This document shows, one piece after another, positions 54,092 to 62,415 of a stretch of 64,000 bases of DNA (positions within the stretch are counted from its first letter, which is position 1; every line of letters starts with the position of its first letter). The notes below the pieces were generated by a model. The model saw only the letters and a list, made by a program, of their open reading frames with translations, was not told the DNA's origin and did not search any database. The DNA lies in NCBI RefSeq assembly GCF_947495725.1, contig NZ_CANLZZ010000007.1, forward strand, positions 124,001-188,000. Reading direction: 5' to 3'. This DNA is from an uncultured Lutibacter sp. (GTDB taxonomy: Bacteria > Bacteroidota > Bacteroidia > Flavobacteriales > Flavobacteriaceae). A program made the position numbers and the translations under genes.

Positions 54092-55549
54092 ATGAATAAT
54101 GATATTAGAGCTTTAGAACCAACATCACTTTGGAATAATTTTGCTGATTTAAATGCAGTTCCAAGAGGTTCAAAAAAAGAAGAACGTGTAATACAATTTA
54201 TGGTTAATTTTGGAAATAAATTAAACCTAAAAACAATTGTTGACCCAGTTGGAAATGTAATTATAAAAAAACCTGCTTCTGCAGGAATGGAGAATAGAAA
54301 AACCATAGTTATGCAATCGCATTTAGATATGGTACATCAAAAAAATGCAGACACTGTTTTTGATTTTGATACAGAAGGTATTAAAATGAAAATAGAAGGT
54401 GATTGGGTAAAAGCCGATGGAACAACTTTGGGTGCCGACAACGGTTTAGGAGTTGCAGCAATTATGAGCGTTTTAGCTTCATCTGAAATAAAACACCCAG
54501 CTATTGAAGCTTTGTTTACAATTGATGAAGAAACTGGAATGACTGGAGCAATGGGATTACAAGCTGGTTATTTAGATGGTGAAATTCTTTTAAATTTAGA
54601 TACCGAAGAAGATGATGAAATTGATATAGGCTGTGCAGGTGGAATCGATATTACTGCCGAAAATCCATACAATGAAGTTCACACACCTTCAAATAGTGTT
54701 GGATACGCTATCTCTGTAACAGGTTTAAACGGAGGTCATTCGGGTATGGATATTCATAAAGGTTTAGGAAATGCTAACAAAATAATGAACAGAGTTTTAT
54801 ATGAAATCCAAGATTCCATTAGAATTTCAGAAATTAATGGTGGTAGTTTAAGAAATGCTATTCCAAGAGAAAGCTTTGCTATCATATCTGTTTATAATTC
54901 TCAAAAAGATGGCTTTTTAAAGAAGTCAAAAAAAATTATTAAACAGATTAAGACTGAATTAAAAACTGTTGACCCTAACTTAGAAATTGAATGTAAACAA
55001 GTTGAAACACCTAACAAGGTGATGACTGCCATTAGCCAAACTACTTTACTAAAAACAATATACTCTGCACATAATGGAGTATATAGAATGAGTAATGATA
55101 TGGAAGATTTAGTTGAAACTTCTAATAACGTTGCAAGGGTAATTGTAAAAGATGAACTTATTAAAATACTTTGTTTAACAAGGTCGTCTGTAGAATCTTC
55201 GAAAAATGATTTAACAAATATGCTTACATCAACTTTTGAAATGGCTGGTTATATGGTAACATTGTCGGGTTCATATCCGGGTTGGAAACCAAATGTAGAT
55301 TCTCCAATTTTAAAAGTATTATCTAGTTCTTATGAAAAGTTATTCAATGAAAAAGCAAACGTAGTTGCTTGTCATGCAGGATTAGAATGCGGAATACTTG
55401 GAACAAATTATCCAGAAATGGATATGATTTCATTTGGACCAACAATACAAGGAGCTCACTCTCCAGATGAACGAGCTAGTATTAAATCGGCACAAAAATT
55501 CTGGAAATATTTGTTAACAATTTTAGAGAATATACCTACTAAAAGGTAA
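54092..55549 (+). CDS. pepD: Aminoacyl-histidine dipeptidase (PepD-like M20)
   Basis: This 485-residue enzyme has the M20 metal and catalytic set: VMQSHLDMVHQ (first metal histidine and aspartate), GADNGLGVAAIM (the bridging aspartate), DEETGMTGAMGLQ (catalytic and metal glutamates), and GHSGMDIHKG in the dimerisation domain. Length and order match PepD, which splits Xaa-His dipeptides in the cytoplasm. It is followed by a terminator at 55555. Confidence 0.93.
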   Translation: MNNDIRALEPTSLWNNFADLNAVPRGSKKEERVIQFMVNFGNKLNLKTIVDPVGNVIIKKPASAGMENRKTIVMQSHLDMVHQKNADTVFDFDTEGIKMKIEGDWVKADGTTLGADNGLGVAAIMSVLASSEIKHPAIEALFTIDEETGMTGAMGLQAGYLDGEILLNLDTEEDDEIDIGCAGGIDITAENPYNEVHTPSNSVGYAISVTGLNGGHSGMDIHKGLGNANKIMNRVLYEIQDSIRISEINGGSLRNAIPRESFAIISVYNSQKDGFLKKSKKIIKQIKTELKTVDPNLEIECKQVETPNKVMTAISQTTLLKTIYSAHNGVYRMSNDMEDLVETSNNVARVIVKDELIKILCLTRSSVESSKNDLTNMLTSTFEMAGYMVTLSGSYPGWKPNVDSPILKVLSSSYEKLFNEKANVVACHAGLECGILGTNYPEMDMISFGPTIQGAHSPDERASIKSAQKFWKYLLTILENIPTKR

Positions 55550-55554
55550 ATATT

Positions 55555-55590
55555 AAAAGCGGTTGTTAATTCAATCGCTTTTATTTTTTT
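55555..55590 (+). terminator. Terminator of pepD
   Basis: AAAAGCGGTTG (55555-55565) and CAATCGCTTTT (55572-55582) pair with one G-U, around a TTAATT loop, followed by ATTTTTTT. Confidence 0.85.
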
Positions 55591-55670
55591 AATTCTTTGT
55601 TAACAATATTAACTTTTAAAAACCATAAATAATTGTATTTTTACGGCTTAAATAAATTCTAAAATCTTTT

Positions 55671-56441
55671 ATGGGAAAAATTATTGCTGTTGCCAATCAA
55701 AAAGGAGGTGTTGGAAAAACTACAACTACAGTAAATTTAGCTGCTGCATTGGGCGTGTTAGAAAAGAAAGTGTTGTTAATTGATGCCGATCCACAAGCAA
55801 ATGCATCCTCTGGTTTAGGAGTTATTGTAGATGATGTAGAATTTGGTACATACCAATTATTGGAACATGCTATTTCTGCAAAAGAAGCTGTTGTAGATAC
55901 AAATTCACCAAATGTTTCCTTAATTCCAGCACATATTGATTTAGTTGCTATTGAAATTGAATTAGTAGATAAAGACAATAGAGAATATATGCTTAAACAG
56001 GCATTAGCTGAAATAAAAGACGAATACGATTATATTCTAATTGATTGTGCTCCATCATTAGGGTTAATTACTTTAAACGCCTTGGTTGCCGCCGACTCTG
56101 TTATTATTCCTATTCAATGTGAATACTTTGCGTTAGAAGGTTTGGGTAAATTATTAAATACTATTAAAAGTATTCAAAATCTTCATAATACGGATTTGGA
56201 TATTGAAGGATTATTACTTACAATGTATGATTCTCGATTAAGGTTATCAAATCAAGTAGTTGAGGAAGTAAAAAAACATTTTCAGGATATGGTGTTCAAA
56301 ACCATAATACAAAGAAATGTACGTTTAAGTGAAGCTCCAAGTTATGGAGAAAGCATTATAGCTTATGATGCAACAAGTAGAGGCGCAGTAAATTATATTA
56401 ACTTAGCCCATGAAATTTTAAAACAACACAGTAATACCTAA
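55671..56441 (+). CDS. parA: Chromosome partitioning ATPase ParA
   Basis: This 256-residue protein has the deviant Walker A KGGVGKTTT (11-19), a switch region LIDADPQANASSGLG, and DYILIDCAPSLGLITLNAL (Walker B). ParA forms ATP-dependent DNA-bound dimers that move ParB-parS complexes apart. It begins a block (ParB, DUF5683, DapB, LepB) that is typical of Flavobacteriia. parB starts 2 bases after its stop. I did not find a parS site in the window. Confidence 0.96.
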   Translation: MGKIIAVANQKGGVGKTTTTVNLAAALGVLEKKVLLIDADPQANASSGLGVIVDDVEFGTYQLLEHAISAKEAVVDTNSPNVSLIPAHIDLVAIEIELVDKDNREYMLKQALAEIKDEYDYILIDCAPSLGLITLNALVAADSVIIPIQCEYFALEGLGKLLNTIKSIQNLHNTDLDIEGLLLTMYDSRLRLSNQVVEEVKKHFQDMVFKTIIQRNVRLSEAPSYGESIIAYDATSRGAVNYINLAHEILKQHSNT

Positions 56442-56443
56442 AA

Positions 56444-57343
56444 ATGGCAAAAGCAACTAAAAAACAAGCTCTTGGAAGAGGTTTATCGGCTCTATTAAAA
56501 GAAAACAGTACAAATGTTACCTCTGCAAATGATAAAAATGCTGATAAAGTTGTTGGTAGTATTATAGAAATTGAATTAAATCAAATTGAAATTAATCCAT
56601 TTCAACCAAGAAGTTATTTTAATGAAGAGGCTTTACAAGAATTAGCAAGTTCTATAAAAGAGCTAGGAGTTATTCAGCCAATAACTGTTAGAAAATTAGA
56701 AAGTGGATTGTTCCAACTTGTTTCTGGTGAAAGAAGGTTTAGAGCTTCTAAACTAATTGGAAACGAAACAATTCCGGCTTATATAAGACTAGCCAATGAC
56801 CAAGAAATGTTGGAAATGGCCTTGGTTGAAAATATTCAGCGAAAAGATTTAGACCCAATTGAAGTTGCGCTGTCCTATCAAAGATTAATTGATGAAATTG
56901 ATCTTACTCAAGAAGAAATGAGCAAAAGAGTTGGTAAAAAAAGATCAACAATTACAAATTATTTACGCTTATTAAAATTAGATCCTATAATCCAAACAGG
57001 AATGCGCGATTCATTTATTTCAATGGGACATGGCCGGGCATTAATAAACATCGAAGATTCAGAAGATCAATTAAAAATTTACGAAAATATAGTTGCAAAC
57101 AAACTTTCTGTAAGACAAACAGAGCAACTTGTTAAAGACTATAAAGATGGCTCCCCAAAAAAAAAGAGTGCCGTTCCAAAAAAGACAGAAACTCCTAAAT
57201 TTATAAATAACGGAATTAAAACATTTAGTGAATACTTTGGTCATAAAATTGACGTTAAATTATCTGGAAAGGATAAAGGGAAAATTGTTATTCCATTTCA
57301 TTCTGAAGAAGATTTTAACAGATTAAAAAAATTACTTGAATAG
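56444..57343 (+). CDS. parB: Chromosome partitioning protein ParB
   Basis: This 299-residue protein starts KKQALGRGLSALL, the typical ParB opening with an arginine that stimulates ParA. It has the CTPase/ParB motifs NPFQPRSYF and ELVSGERRFRASKLIG-like GERRFRASK, and the helix-turn-helix TQEEMSKRVGKKRSTITNYL. A C-terminal dimerisation domain ends FNRLKKLLE. It binds parS and slides as a CTP clamp. Its stop overlaps the next start by one base. Confidence 0.96.
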   Translation: MAKATKKQALGRGLSALLKENSTNVTSANDKNADKVVGSIIEIELNQIEINPFQPRSYFNEEALQELASSIKELGVIQPITVRKLESGLFQLVSGERRFRASKLIGNETIPAYIRLANDQEMLEMALVENIQRKDLDPIEVALSYQRLIDEIDLTQEEMSKRVGKKRSTITNYLRLLKLDPIIQTGMRDSFISMGHGRALINIEDSEDQLKIYENIVANKLSVRQTEQLVKDYKDGSPKKKSAVPKKTETPKFINNGIKTFSEYFGHKIDVKLSGKDKGKIVIPFHSEEDFNRLKKLLE

Positions 57344-57921
57344 TGCTTAGTAAAAAACTATATTTTTTTTTCAGTTTAATTAGTTTTGTTGCAACATCTA
57401 GTTTTGCTCAAGACAATTTAATTATCAATGCTCAAGATTCTATTGCCGTAAGCCCAGTTGAATTTGACATGCTTTCTCCATCACGAGCGGCATTTTATTC
57501 GGCAATACTACCTGGTTTAGGACAAGCCTATAATAAAAAATATTGGAAAATTCCTTTCGTTTATGGAGCCTTAGGAGCTGGTGTATACTTCTATGATTTT
57601 AACAATTCTAGATATAATAGATCTAGAACCGCGTTTAAATTATTAAAAAGTGGTAAACCCCATGAATTTGATGGCTTAGATGGGAATATTTTCCTTTCAG
57701 AAGATGCACTTGTAAGGGCACAAAAATCTTATAAAAAAGACCGAGACTTGTCTCTCTTAGTAACAGTTGCGTTGTATGTTTTACAAATTTTAGAAGCTAG
57801 TACAAACGCACATTTATTACAACATAATGTGGATGATAATTTAACATTTTCTCCACAAATAATTAAAGATGTAACCAACAACAAATCTACTCTAGTTGCA
57901 TCTCTTAACTTTAAATTTTAA
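57343..57921 (+). CDS. DUF5683 family secreted or membrane protein
   Basis: This 192-residue protein begins with a GTG that overlaps the parB stop by one base. It has a signal peptide (about 1-22, SFAQD) and a core SPSRAAFYSAILPGLGQAYNKKYWKIPFVYGALGAGVYFYDFNNSRY, which I recognise as DUF5683. Two or three hydrophobic helices follow. The function is unknown. Translational coupling to parB is evident; the meaning is not. Confidence 0.88.
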   Translation: MLSKKLYFFFSLISFVATSSFAQDNLIINAQDSIAVSPVEFDMLSPSRAAFYSAILPGLGQAYNKKYWKIPFVYGALGAGVYFYDFNNSRYNRSRTAFKLLKSGKPHEFDGLDGNIFLSEDALVRAQKSYKKDRDLSLLVTVALYVLQILEASTNAHLLQHNVDDNLTFSPQIIKDVTNNKSTLVASLNFKF

Positions 57922-57923
57922 CA

Positions 57924-58628
57924 ATGAAAATAGCTTTATTAGGTTATGGAAGAATGGGTAAAACAATTGAACAAATTGCTTTACAAAGAGGACATGAAAT
58001 AGTTTTAAAAGTTGATGAAAACACAGAAAGCTATGATATAAAATTAGCTGATATAGCAATTGATTTTAGTATTCCATCTGTGGCATTTGAAAACATTTCA
58101 AATTGTTTAAAAAACAATGTACCAGTTGTTAGTGGTACAACTGGTTGGTTAGATAAATATGAAGAAGCATTAGAACTTTGTAAACAAAATAATGGAGGTT
58201 TTATATATGCCTCTAACTTTAGTTTAGGTGTTAATATCTTTTTTGAACTAAATGAGTATTTAGCAAAAATGATGAGTAATTTGACTGATTATCAAATTTC
58301 TATGGAAGAAATTCATCATACAAAAAAATTAGACGCACCAAGTGGTACTGCTATTTCTTTAGCAGAAGGTATTATAAAACATAGCAATAAAAAAAATTGG
58401 GCATTAGATGTAACATCTAACGAAAATGAGATACCAATAGTTGCAAAAAGAATTCCTGACGTTCCTGGAACACACTCAATTGAGTATAAATCATCTATCG
58501 ATTCAATTGATATTAAACATACTGCATTTACACGTGATGGATTTGCTTTAGGAGCGGTAATTGCTTCTGAATGGTTGTTTGGAAAAAAAGGAGTTTATTC
58601 TATGAAAGACGTATTAGGTTTAAAATAA
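57924..58628 (+). CDS. dapB: 4-hydroxy-tetrahydrodipicolinate reductase DapB
   Basis: This 234-residue enzyme is slightly shorter than the E. coli protein but has GYGRMGK (nucleotide loop), SGTTGW, and EIHHTKKLDAPSGTA, the catalytic histidine and lysine and substrate-binding segment. It makes tetrahydrodipicolinate for lysine and diaminopimelate, hence cell wall. It lies between DUF5683 (2-base gap) and lepB (18-base gap). Confidence 0.96.
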   Translation: MKIALLGYGRMGKTIEQIALQRGHEIVLKVDENTESYDIKLADIAIDFSIPSVAFENISNCLKNNVPVVSGTTGWLDKYEEALELCKQNNGGFIYASNFSLGVNIFFELNEYLAKMMSNLTDYQISMEEIHHTKKLDAPSGTAISLAEGIIKHSNKKNWALDVTSNENEIPIVAKRIPDVPGTHSIEYKSSIDSIDIKHTAFTRDGFALGAVIASEWLFGKKGVYSMKDVLGLK

Positions 58629-58646
58629 TATTAAAAAACATTTATT

Positions 58647-60194
58647 ATGACAATGATTGAGTGGTTTGTATTTTTCTTAATAATTCAGGTTATCCATTTT
58701 TTAGGAACATGGAAACTATACGTTAAAGCCGGAAAAAAAGCTTGGGAGGCAATTATACCTATCTATAATGTAATTGTCCTAATGAAAATTATAAACCGAC
58801 CAACATGGTGGGTTATCTTATTATTTATTCCAATAATAAATTTATTAATGTTTCCTGTAATTTGGGTTGAAACTGTTAGAAGTTTTGGTAAATACAAAAC
58901 TACCGACTCTTTTTTAGCTGTTTTTACATTAGGTTTTTATATTTATTATTTAAATTATATAGAAAATGTTAATTATATTGAAGATAGAAGTTTAAAATCG
59001 AGAACTGAACTTGGTGAATGGGTAAGTTCAATTGTTTTCGCAATTGTTGCTGCTACCATAGTGCATACTTATATTATGCAACCCTATACAATTCCAACCT
59101 CTTCTCTTGAAAAATCTTTATTAATTGGTGATTTTCTATTTGTAAGCAAATTTCATTATGGAGCAAGGACTCCAATGACGACCATTGCTGCTCCAATGGT
59201 ACATGATTCATTACCTTTTATTGGAACTAAATCGTATTTAAAAAAACCACAACTTCCATATTTTAGAATTCCAGGTTTTCAGGACATCAAAAGAAATGAA
59301 ATAGTAGTTTTTAGTTGGCCAGTTGATACTGTACAACGATTTTTTGACACGTCTAATATTCATATTGACAAACCTATTGATAAAAAGTCGAACTACGTAA
59401 AACGTTGTGTAGGAATTGCAGGTGATTCATTAGAAATTAAAAATGGATATATATATATAAATGGGGAAAAGACGGTTTTACCGGATAGAGCAAAACCTCA
59501 GTTTATGCACAAAGTTGAAACTAACGGTCAACAATTAAGTGCTACAACTTTAAAAAGATACGACATAACGGAAGGGCGTAATATGGGAGAATATTATATT
59601 CTTAATTTAACCGATGAAAATGCTGCAAGACTCAAAAAAAATCCATTAGTTAAAAATATAATAAAAGAAAATGCTCCTGCTGGAGAATTTAACTCTAGGG
59701 TTTTTCCACATAACGAACAATATCCTTGGTCTGAAGATAATTATGGCCCAATATACATACCTGAAGCAGGAAAAACAGTTGATTTAAATTCAGCTTCGTT
59801 ACCTTTTTACAAAAGAATAATAGAAGTTTACGAAAATAATAATTTAACTATTAACGGTGATGATATTTTTATAAATGGAGAATTGGCTACAACCTATACT
59901 TTTAAGCAAAATTACTATTGGATGATGGGAGATAACCGTCATAATTCTGAAGATGCGCGTTTTTGGGGTTATGTTCCTTTTGACCATGTTGTTGGTAAAC
60001 CTGTATTTATTTGGTTTAGTTGGGATACAAATGGAGATGGAATAGCCAATAAAATACGTTGGGATCGTGTTTTCACCACAGTTCATGGTGAAGGTAAACC
60101 AGTTTCATATTTGTATTATTTCTTAGGTGCATTAATTTTATGGTTTGGTTATAACAGTTATAGAAAGCGTAAAAAAGAAGAAGAAATAGATTAA
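58647..60194 (+). CDS. lepB: Signal peptidase I with N-terminal DUF5684-like membrane domain
   Basis: This 515-residue protein has an N-terminal part with about four helices (5-20, 35-50, 55-75, 86-105) resembling DUF5684. Then come the peptidase transmembrane segment (127-145) and the S26 domain: IPTSSLEKSLLIGDFLFV with catalytic S153, YVKRCVGIAGD with K252, and GDNRHNSEDARFWG (from ~428). A long insertion (about 270-420) separates the two halves. It removes signal peptides from exported proteins on the periplasmic side. A last helix is near the C-terminus. Confidence 0.95.
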   Translation: MTMIEWFVFFLIIQVIHFLGTWKLYVKAGKKAWEAIIPIYNVIVLMKIINRPTWWVILLFIPIINLLMFPVIWVETVRSFGKYKTTDSFLAVFTLGFYIYYLNYIENVNYIEDRSLKSRTELGEWVSSIVFAIVAATIVHTYIMQPYTIPTSSLEKSLLIGDFLFVSKFHYGARTPMTTIAAPMVHDSLPFIGTKSYLKKPQLPYFRIPGFQDIKRNEIVVFSWPVDTVQRFFDTSNIHIDKPIDKKSNYVKRCVGIAGDSLEIKNGYIYINGEKTVLPDRAKPQFMHKVETNGQQLSATTLKRYDITEGRNMGEYYILNLTDENAARLKKNPLVKNIIKENAPAGEFNSRVFPHNEQYPWSEDNYGPIYIPEAGKTVDLNSASLPFYKRIIEVYENNNLTINGDDIFINGELATTYTFKQNYYWMMGDNRHNSEDARFWGYVPFDHVVGKPVFIWFSWDTNGDGIANKIRWDRVFTTVHGEGKPVSYLYYFLGALILWFGYNSYRKRKKEEEID

Positions 60195-60227
60195 TCTAGA
60201 ATTGTCTATAATTACTTTAAAAATTTT

Positions 60228-60842
60228 ATGAATCTATTTCAACCTACATATTTTTCTCCAATTAGTCAATACATCGCTATTGTTAATTCTAAAAAAATAC
60301 AATTTGAGGTTGAAGATAATTTTCAAAAACAAACTTATAGAAATCGTTGTTATATTTATACTGCCAATGGAAAACATTTATTAAATGTTCCTATTGAGCA
60401 AATGAAAGGTGTAAAACAAAAAACTAAAGATGTTAAGGTTGATTATAAAGATAATTGGAATAAACTTCATTTAAAAACTCTAACAACTACTTATAGTTCT
60501 TCTCCTTTTTTTGAATTTTATATTGATGATTTATTACCAATATTCAATAAAAAACACAACTTCTTATTGGATTTAAATTTGAAATGTCATTCCTCAATTA
60601 TGGATGCTTTACAAACTAATATTGCATATTCAAAAACCAAAGAATATAATAAAGAAATAAAACAAAATGATTTTCGAAAACTAGCCATAGCAAAAGGAGA
60701 ACCAATTTATACTTTCGATAGATATATTCAGGTTTTTGAACAAAACCATGGCTTTATTCCCAATTTAAGTATTTTAGATTTACTATTTATGGAGGGGCCT
60801 AATGCCTTAAATTATTTAGAAAGCCAAACATTAGAATTTTAA
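60228..60842 (+). CDS. WbqC family protein
   Basis: This 204-residue protein shows MNLFQPTYFSPISQYIAIVNSKK, YRNRCYIYTANGKHLLNVPI and DYKDNWNKLHLKTLTTTYSSSPFFEFY, the WbqC pattern. WbqC-like proteins occur in polysaccharide loci and beside lepB in Flavobacteriia; their biochemical role is not firmly known. It is 33 bases after lepB and 3 bases before the DUF6122 gene. Confidence 0.9.
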   Translation: MNLFQPTYFSPISQYIAIVNSKKIQFEVEDNFQKQTYRNRCYIYTANGKHLLNVPIEQMKGVKQKTKDVKVDYKDNWNKLHLKTLTTTYSSSPFFEFYIDDLLPIFNKKHNFLLDLNLKCHSSIMDALQTNIAYSKTKEYNKEIKQNDFRKLAIAKGEPIYTFDRYIQVFEQNHGFIPNLSILDLLFMEGPNALNYLESQTLEF

Positions 60843-60845
60843 ATT

Positions 60846-61160
60846 TTGGAGTTTGTTCGATTTTTAACACATTATGGATTGCATTTTTTAGCTCCTGGAA
60901 TAATAGCATATATTTTTTTTAAAAATAACTGGAAAACTGTGTATCTACTTTTATTAGCTACAATGTTAATAGATTTAGATCATTTGTACGCAACTCCTTT
61001 ATTTAACCCAAATAGGTGTAGTATAAATTATCATCCTCTTCACTCCTATTATGCCATAATTCTTTACTTGTTTTTACTTATACCCGTAAAAACTAGAATA
61101 ATTGCAATTGGATTGCTTTTTCATATGCTTACCGATTATATTGATTGTCAATGGATTTAA
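60846..61160 (+). CDS. DUF6122 family small membrane protein
   Basis: This 104-residue protein has about four hydrophobic segments. Conserved polar stretches are THYGLHFLAPGIIAYIFF, LIDLDHLYATPLFNPNRCSI, NYHPLHSYYAII and HMLTDYIDCQW, with histidine and aspartate residues that look metal-binding. I recognise DUF6122, which resembles the YdjM/membrane-hydrolase superfamily. The start is TTG, since no ATG precedes residue 40. It ends the parA block. Confidence 0.86.
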   Translation: MEFVRFLTHYGLHFLAPGIIAYIFFKNNWKTVYLLLLATMLIDLDHLYATPLFNPNRCSINYHPLHSYYAIILYLFLLIPVKTRIIAIGLLFHMLTDYIDCQWI

Positions 61161-61284
61161 TAAATAACAATAAAAACATTTTAAACACTAAACTTGTCAA
61201 TACCAGTATTTTTAATTAAATTTATTACACTACTTCTAAATTAATCATATAGAGAAAAAAGCCCCAGGTTTTAAACTCTGCGTT

Positions 61285-61905
61285 ATGATTAAGAATGCGA
61301 TTATATTAGTTCAATTATTATTCCTTCCTATTATAATTACAATATTTTTTTTAACAGCACTCTGTTTTATAAACTTTAGCTGTAAAAATAAAATAACATC
61401 AGCAAACAATTTTACTAACCTTAATAATGGCGATTTAATTTTTCGTTGTGGACGATCTACAAATAGTTTTGCAGTTTATTTAGCAGATAAAAATACTGAA
61501 TTTACGCATGTTGGTATTATTTGTATCGAAAATAAGGCTCCATATGTAATTCACTCTGTACCAAGCAAAACCAATTTAATCCAAAAAGAAACCATAACTT
61601 CTTTTTTAAATTCAAACAATACGTCAAAATTTGCAATATATAGAAGTAGTTTTAAACAAGTAAAACTAGATGAAGTTGTAATTGTAGCAAATAGTTATTA
61701 CATAAATAAATATGAATTTGATTCTAAATATGATTTAACAACAAATACAAAATTATACTGTACAGAAATGATATTAAAAGCTTTTAAAACAGTGGGAATT
61801 CATTTAAAATTAAAACCAAAAGAATTTAACTACATTATTGGTAATCAACAAATTATTTTACCATCTGAATTTACAAAATCCCCATTTTTTTATAAAATTA
61901 TTTAA
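61285..61905 (+). CDS. YiiX/YebB-like permuted NlpC/P60 hydrolase
   Basis: This 206-residue protein has an N-terminal membrane helix (about 8-31) and a permuted papain-like fold of the YiiX family: NNGDLIFRCGRST, EFTHVGIIC (catalytic histidine) and LYCTEMILKAF (nucleophile cysteine). It would cleave peptide or amide bonds, possibly of cell-wall peptides or lipid-linked substrates, at the periplasmic face. Length suits the family. The gene is in a small plus-strand group with a lipoprotein and a large secreted protein. Confidence 0.85.
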   Translation: MIKNAIILVQLLFLPIIITIFFLTALCFINFSCKNKITSANNFTNLNNGDLIFRCGRSTNSFAVYLADKNTEFTHVGIICIENKAPYVIHSVPSKTNLIQKETITSFLNSNNTSKFAIYRSSFKQVKLDEVVIVANSYYINKYEFDSKYDLTTNTKLYCTEMILKAFKTVGIHLKLKPKEFNYIIGNQQIILPSEFTKSPFFYKII

Positions 61906-61925
61906 CCATTAAAAACACATTTATT

Positions 61926-62336
61926 ATGAAAAATTCAAAAATTTACATGACCACTTTCGTCATTATTCTATTTGCTGGATTTTGTTCTTGCAATAGCACT
62001 AGTTCAAATACGCCCGGAATGGCAGTGACATCTCTTTATGAGAAAATGAAAAATAACGAGTTTGATAAAGTTGCCAAAATGTACGTTACCAAAGATGGCA
62101 AACAATTATCTAATGATGAAACTAAAAAATTAGAAGGAATGGTTGGAATGGGAGCTAAAGAATTTGATAAAAAAGGAGGTTTAGATAAAGTAACAATTAA
62201 TGAAGAAAAAATAAGTGAAGATGGCAATTCTGCTCAAGTTGACTTTACAATTCATTTTAAAAATGGTAAAACCGATAATGAAAATGTTTCATTAATTAAA
62301 GTTAATGGAAATTGGGTAATTAAAATAATTGGATAA
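61926..62336 (+). CDS. DUF4878-like lipoprotein
   Basis: This 136-residue protein has a lipoprotein-type signal (hydrophobic 9-20, FCSC). The mature part has a helical stretch VTSLYEKMKNNEFDKVAKMY, then strands ending VSLIKVNGNWVIKI, which matches the NTF2-like DUF4878 pattern. Function is unknown. It follows the YiiX-like gene by 20 bases and ends just before a terminator. Confidence 0.82.
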   Translation: MKNSKIYMTTFVIILFAGFCSCNSTSSNTPGMAVTSLYEKMKNNEFDKVAKMYVTKDGKQLSNDETKKLEGMVGMGAKEFDKKGGLDKVTINEEKISEDGNSAQVDFTIHFKNGKTDNENVSLIKVNGNWVIKIIG

Positions 62337-62353
62337 CTTTTATCAATTGAAAT

Positions 62354-62387
62354 AAAAAATCCCAGAATAACTTCTGGGATTTTTTAT
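62354..62387 (+). terminator. Terminator after the DUF4878-like lipoprotein gene
   Basis: AAAAAATCCCAGAA (62354-62367) and TTCTGGGATTTTTT (62372-62385) form a 14-bp stem with a TAAC loop, with T-rich DNA at the 3' end. Confidence 0.92.
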
Positions 62388-62415
62388 ATCTGTTTGTAAT
62401 TCTAAAACTCTCATT

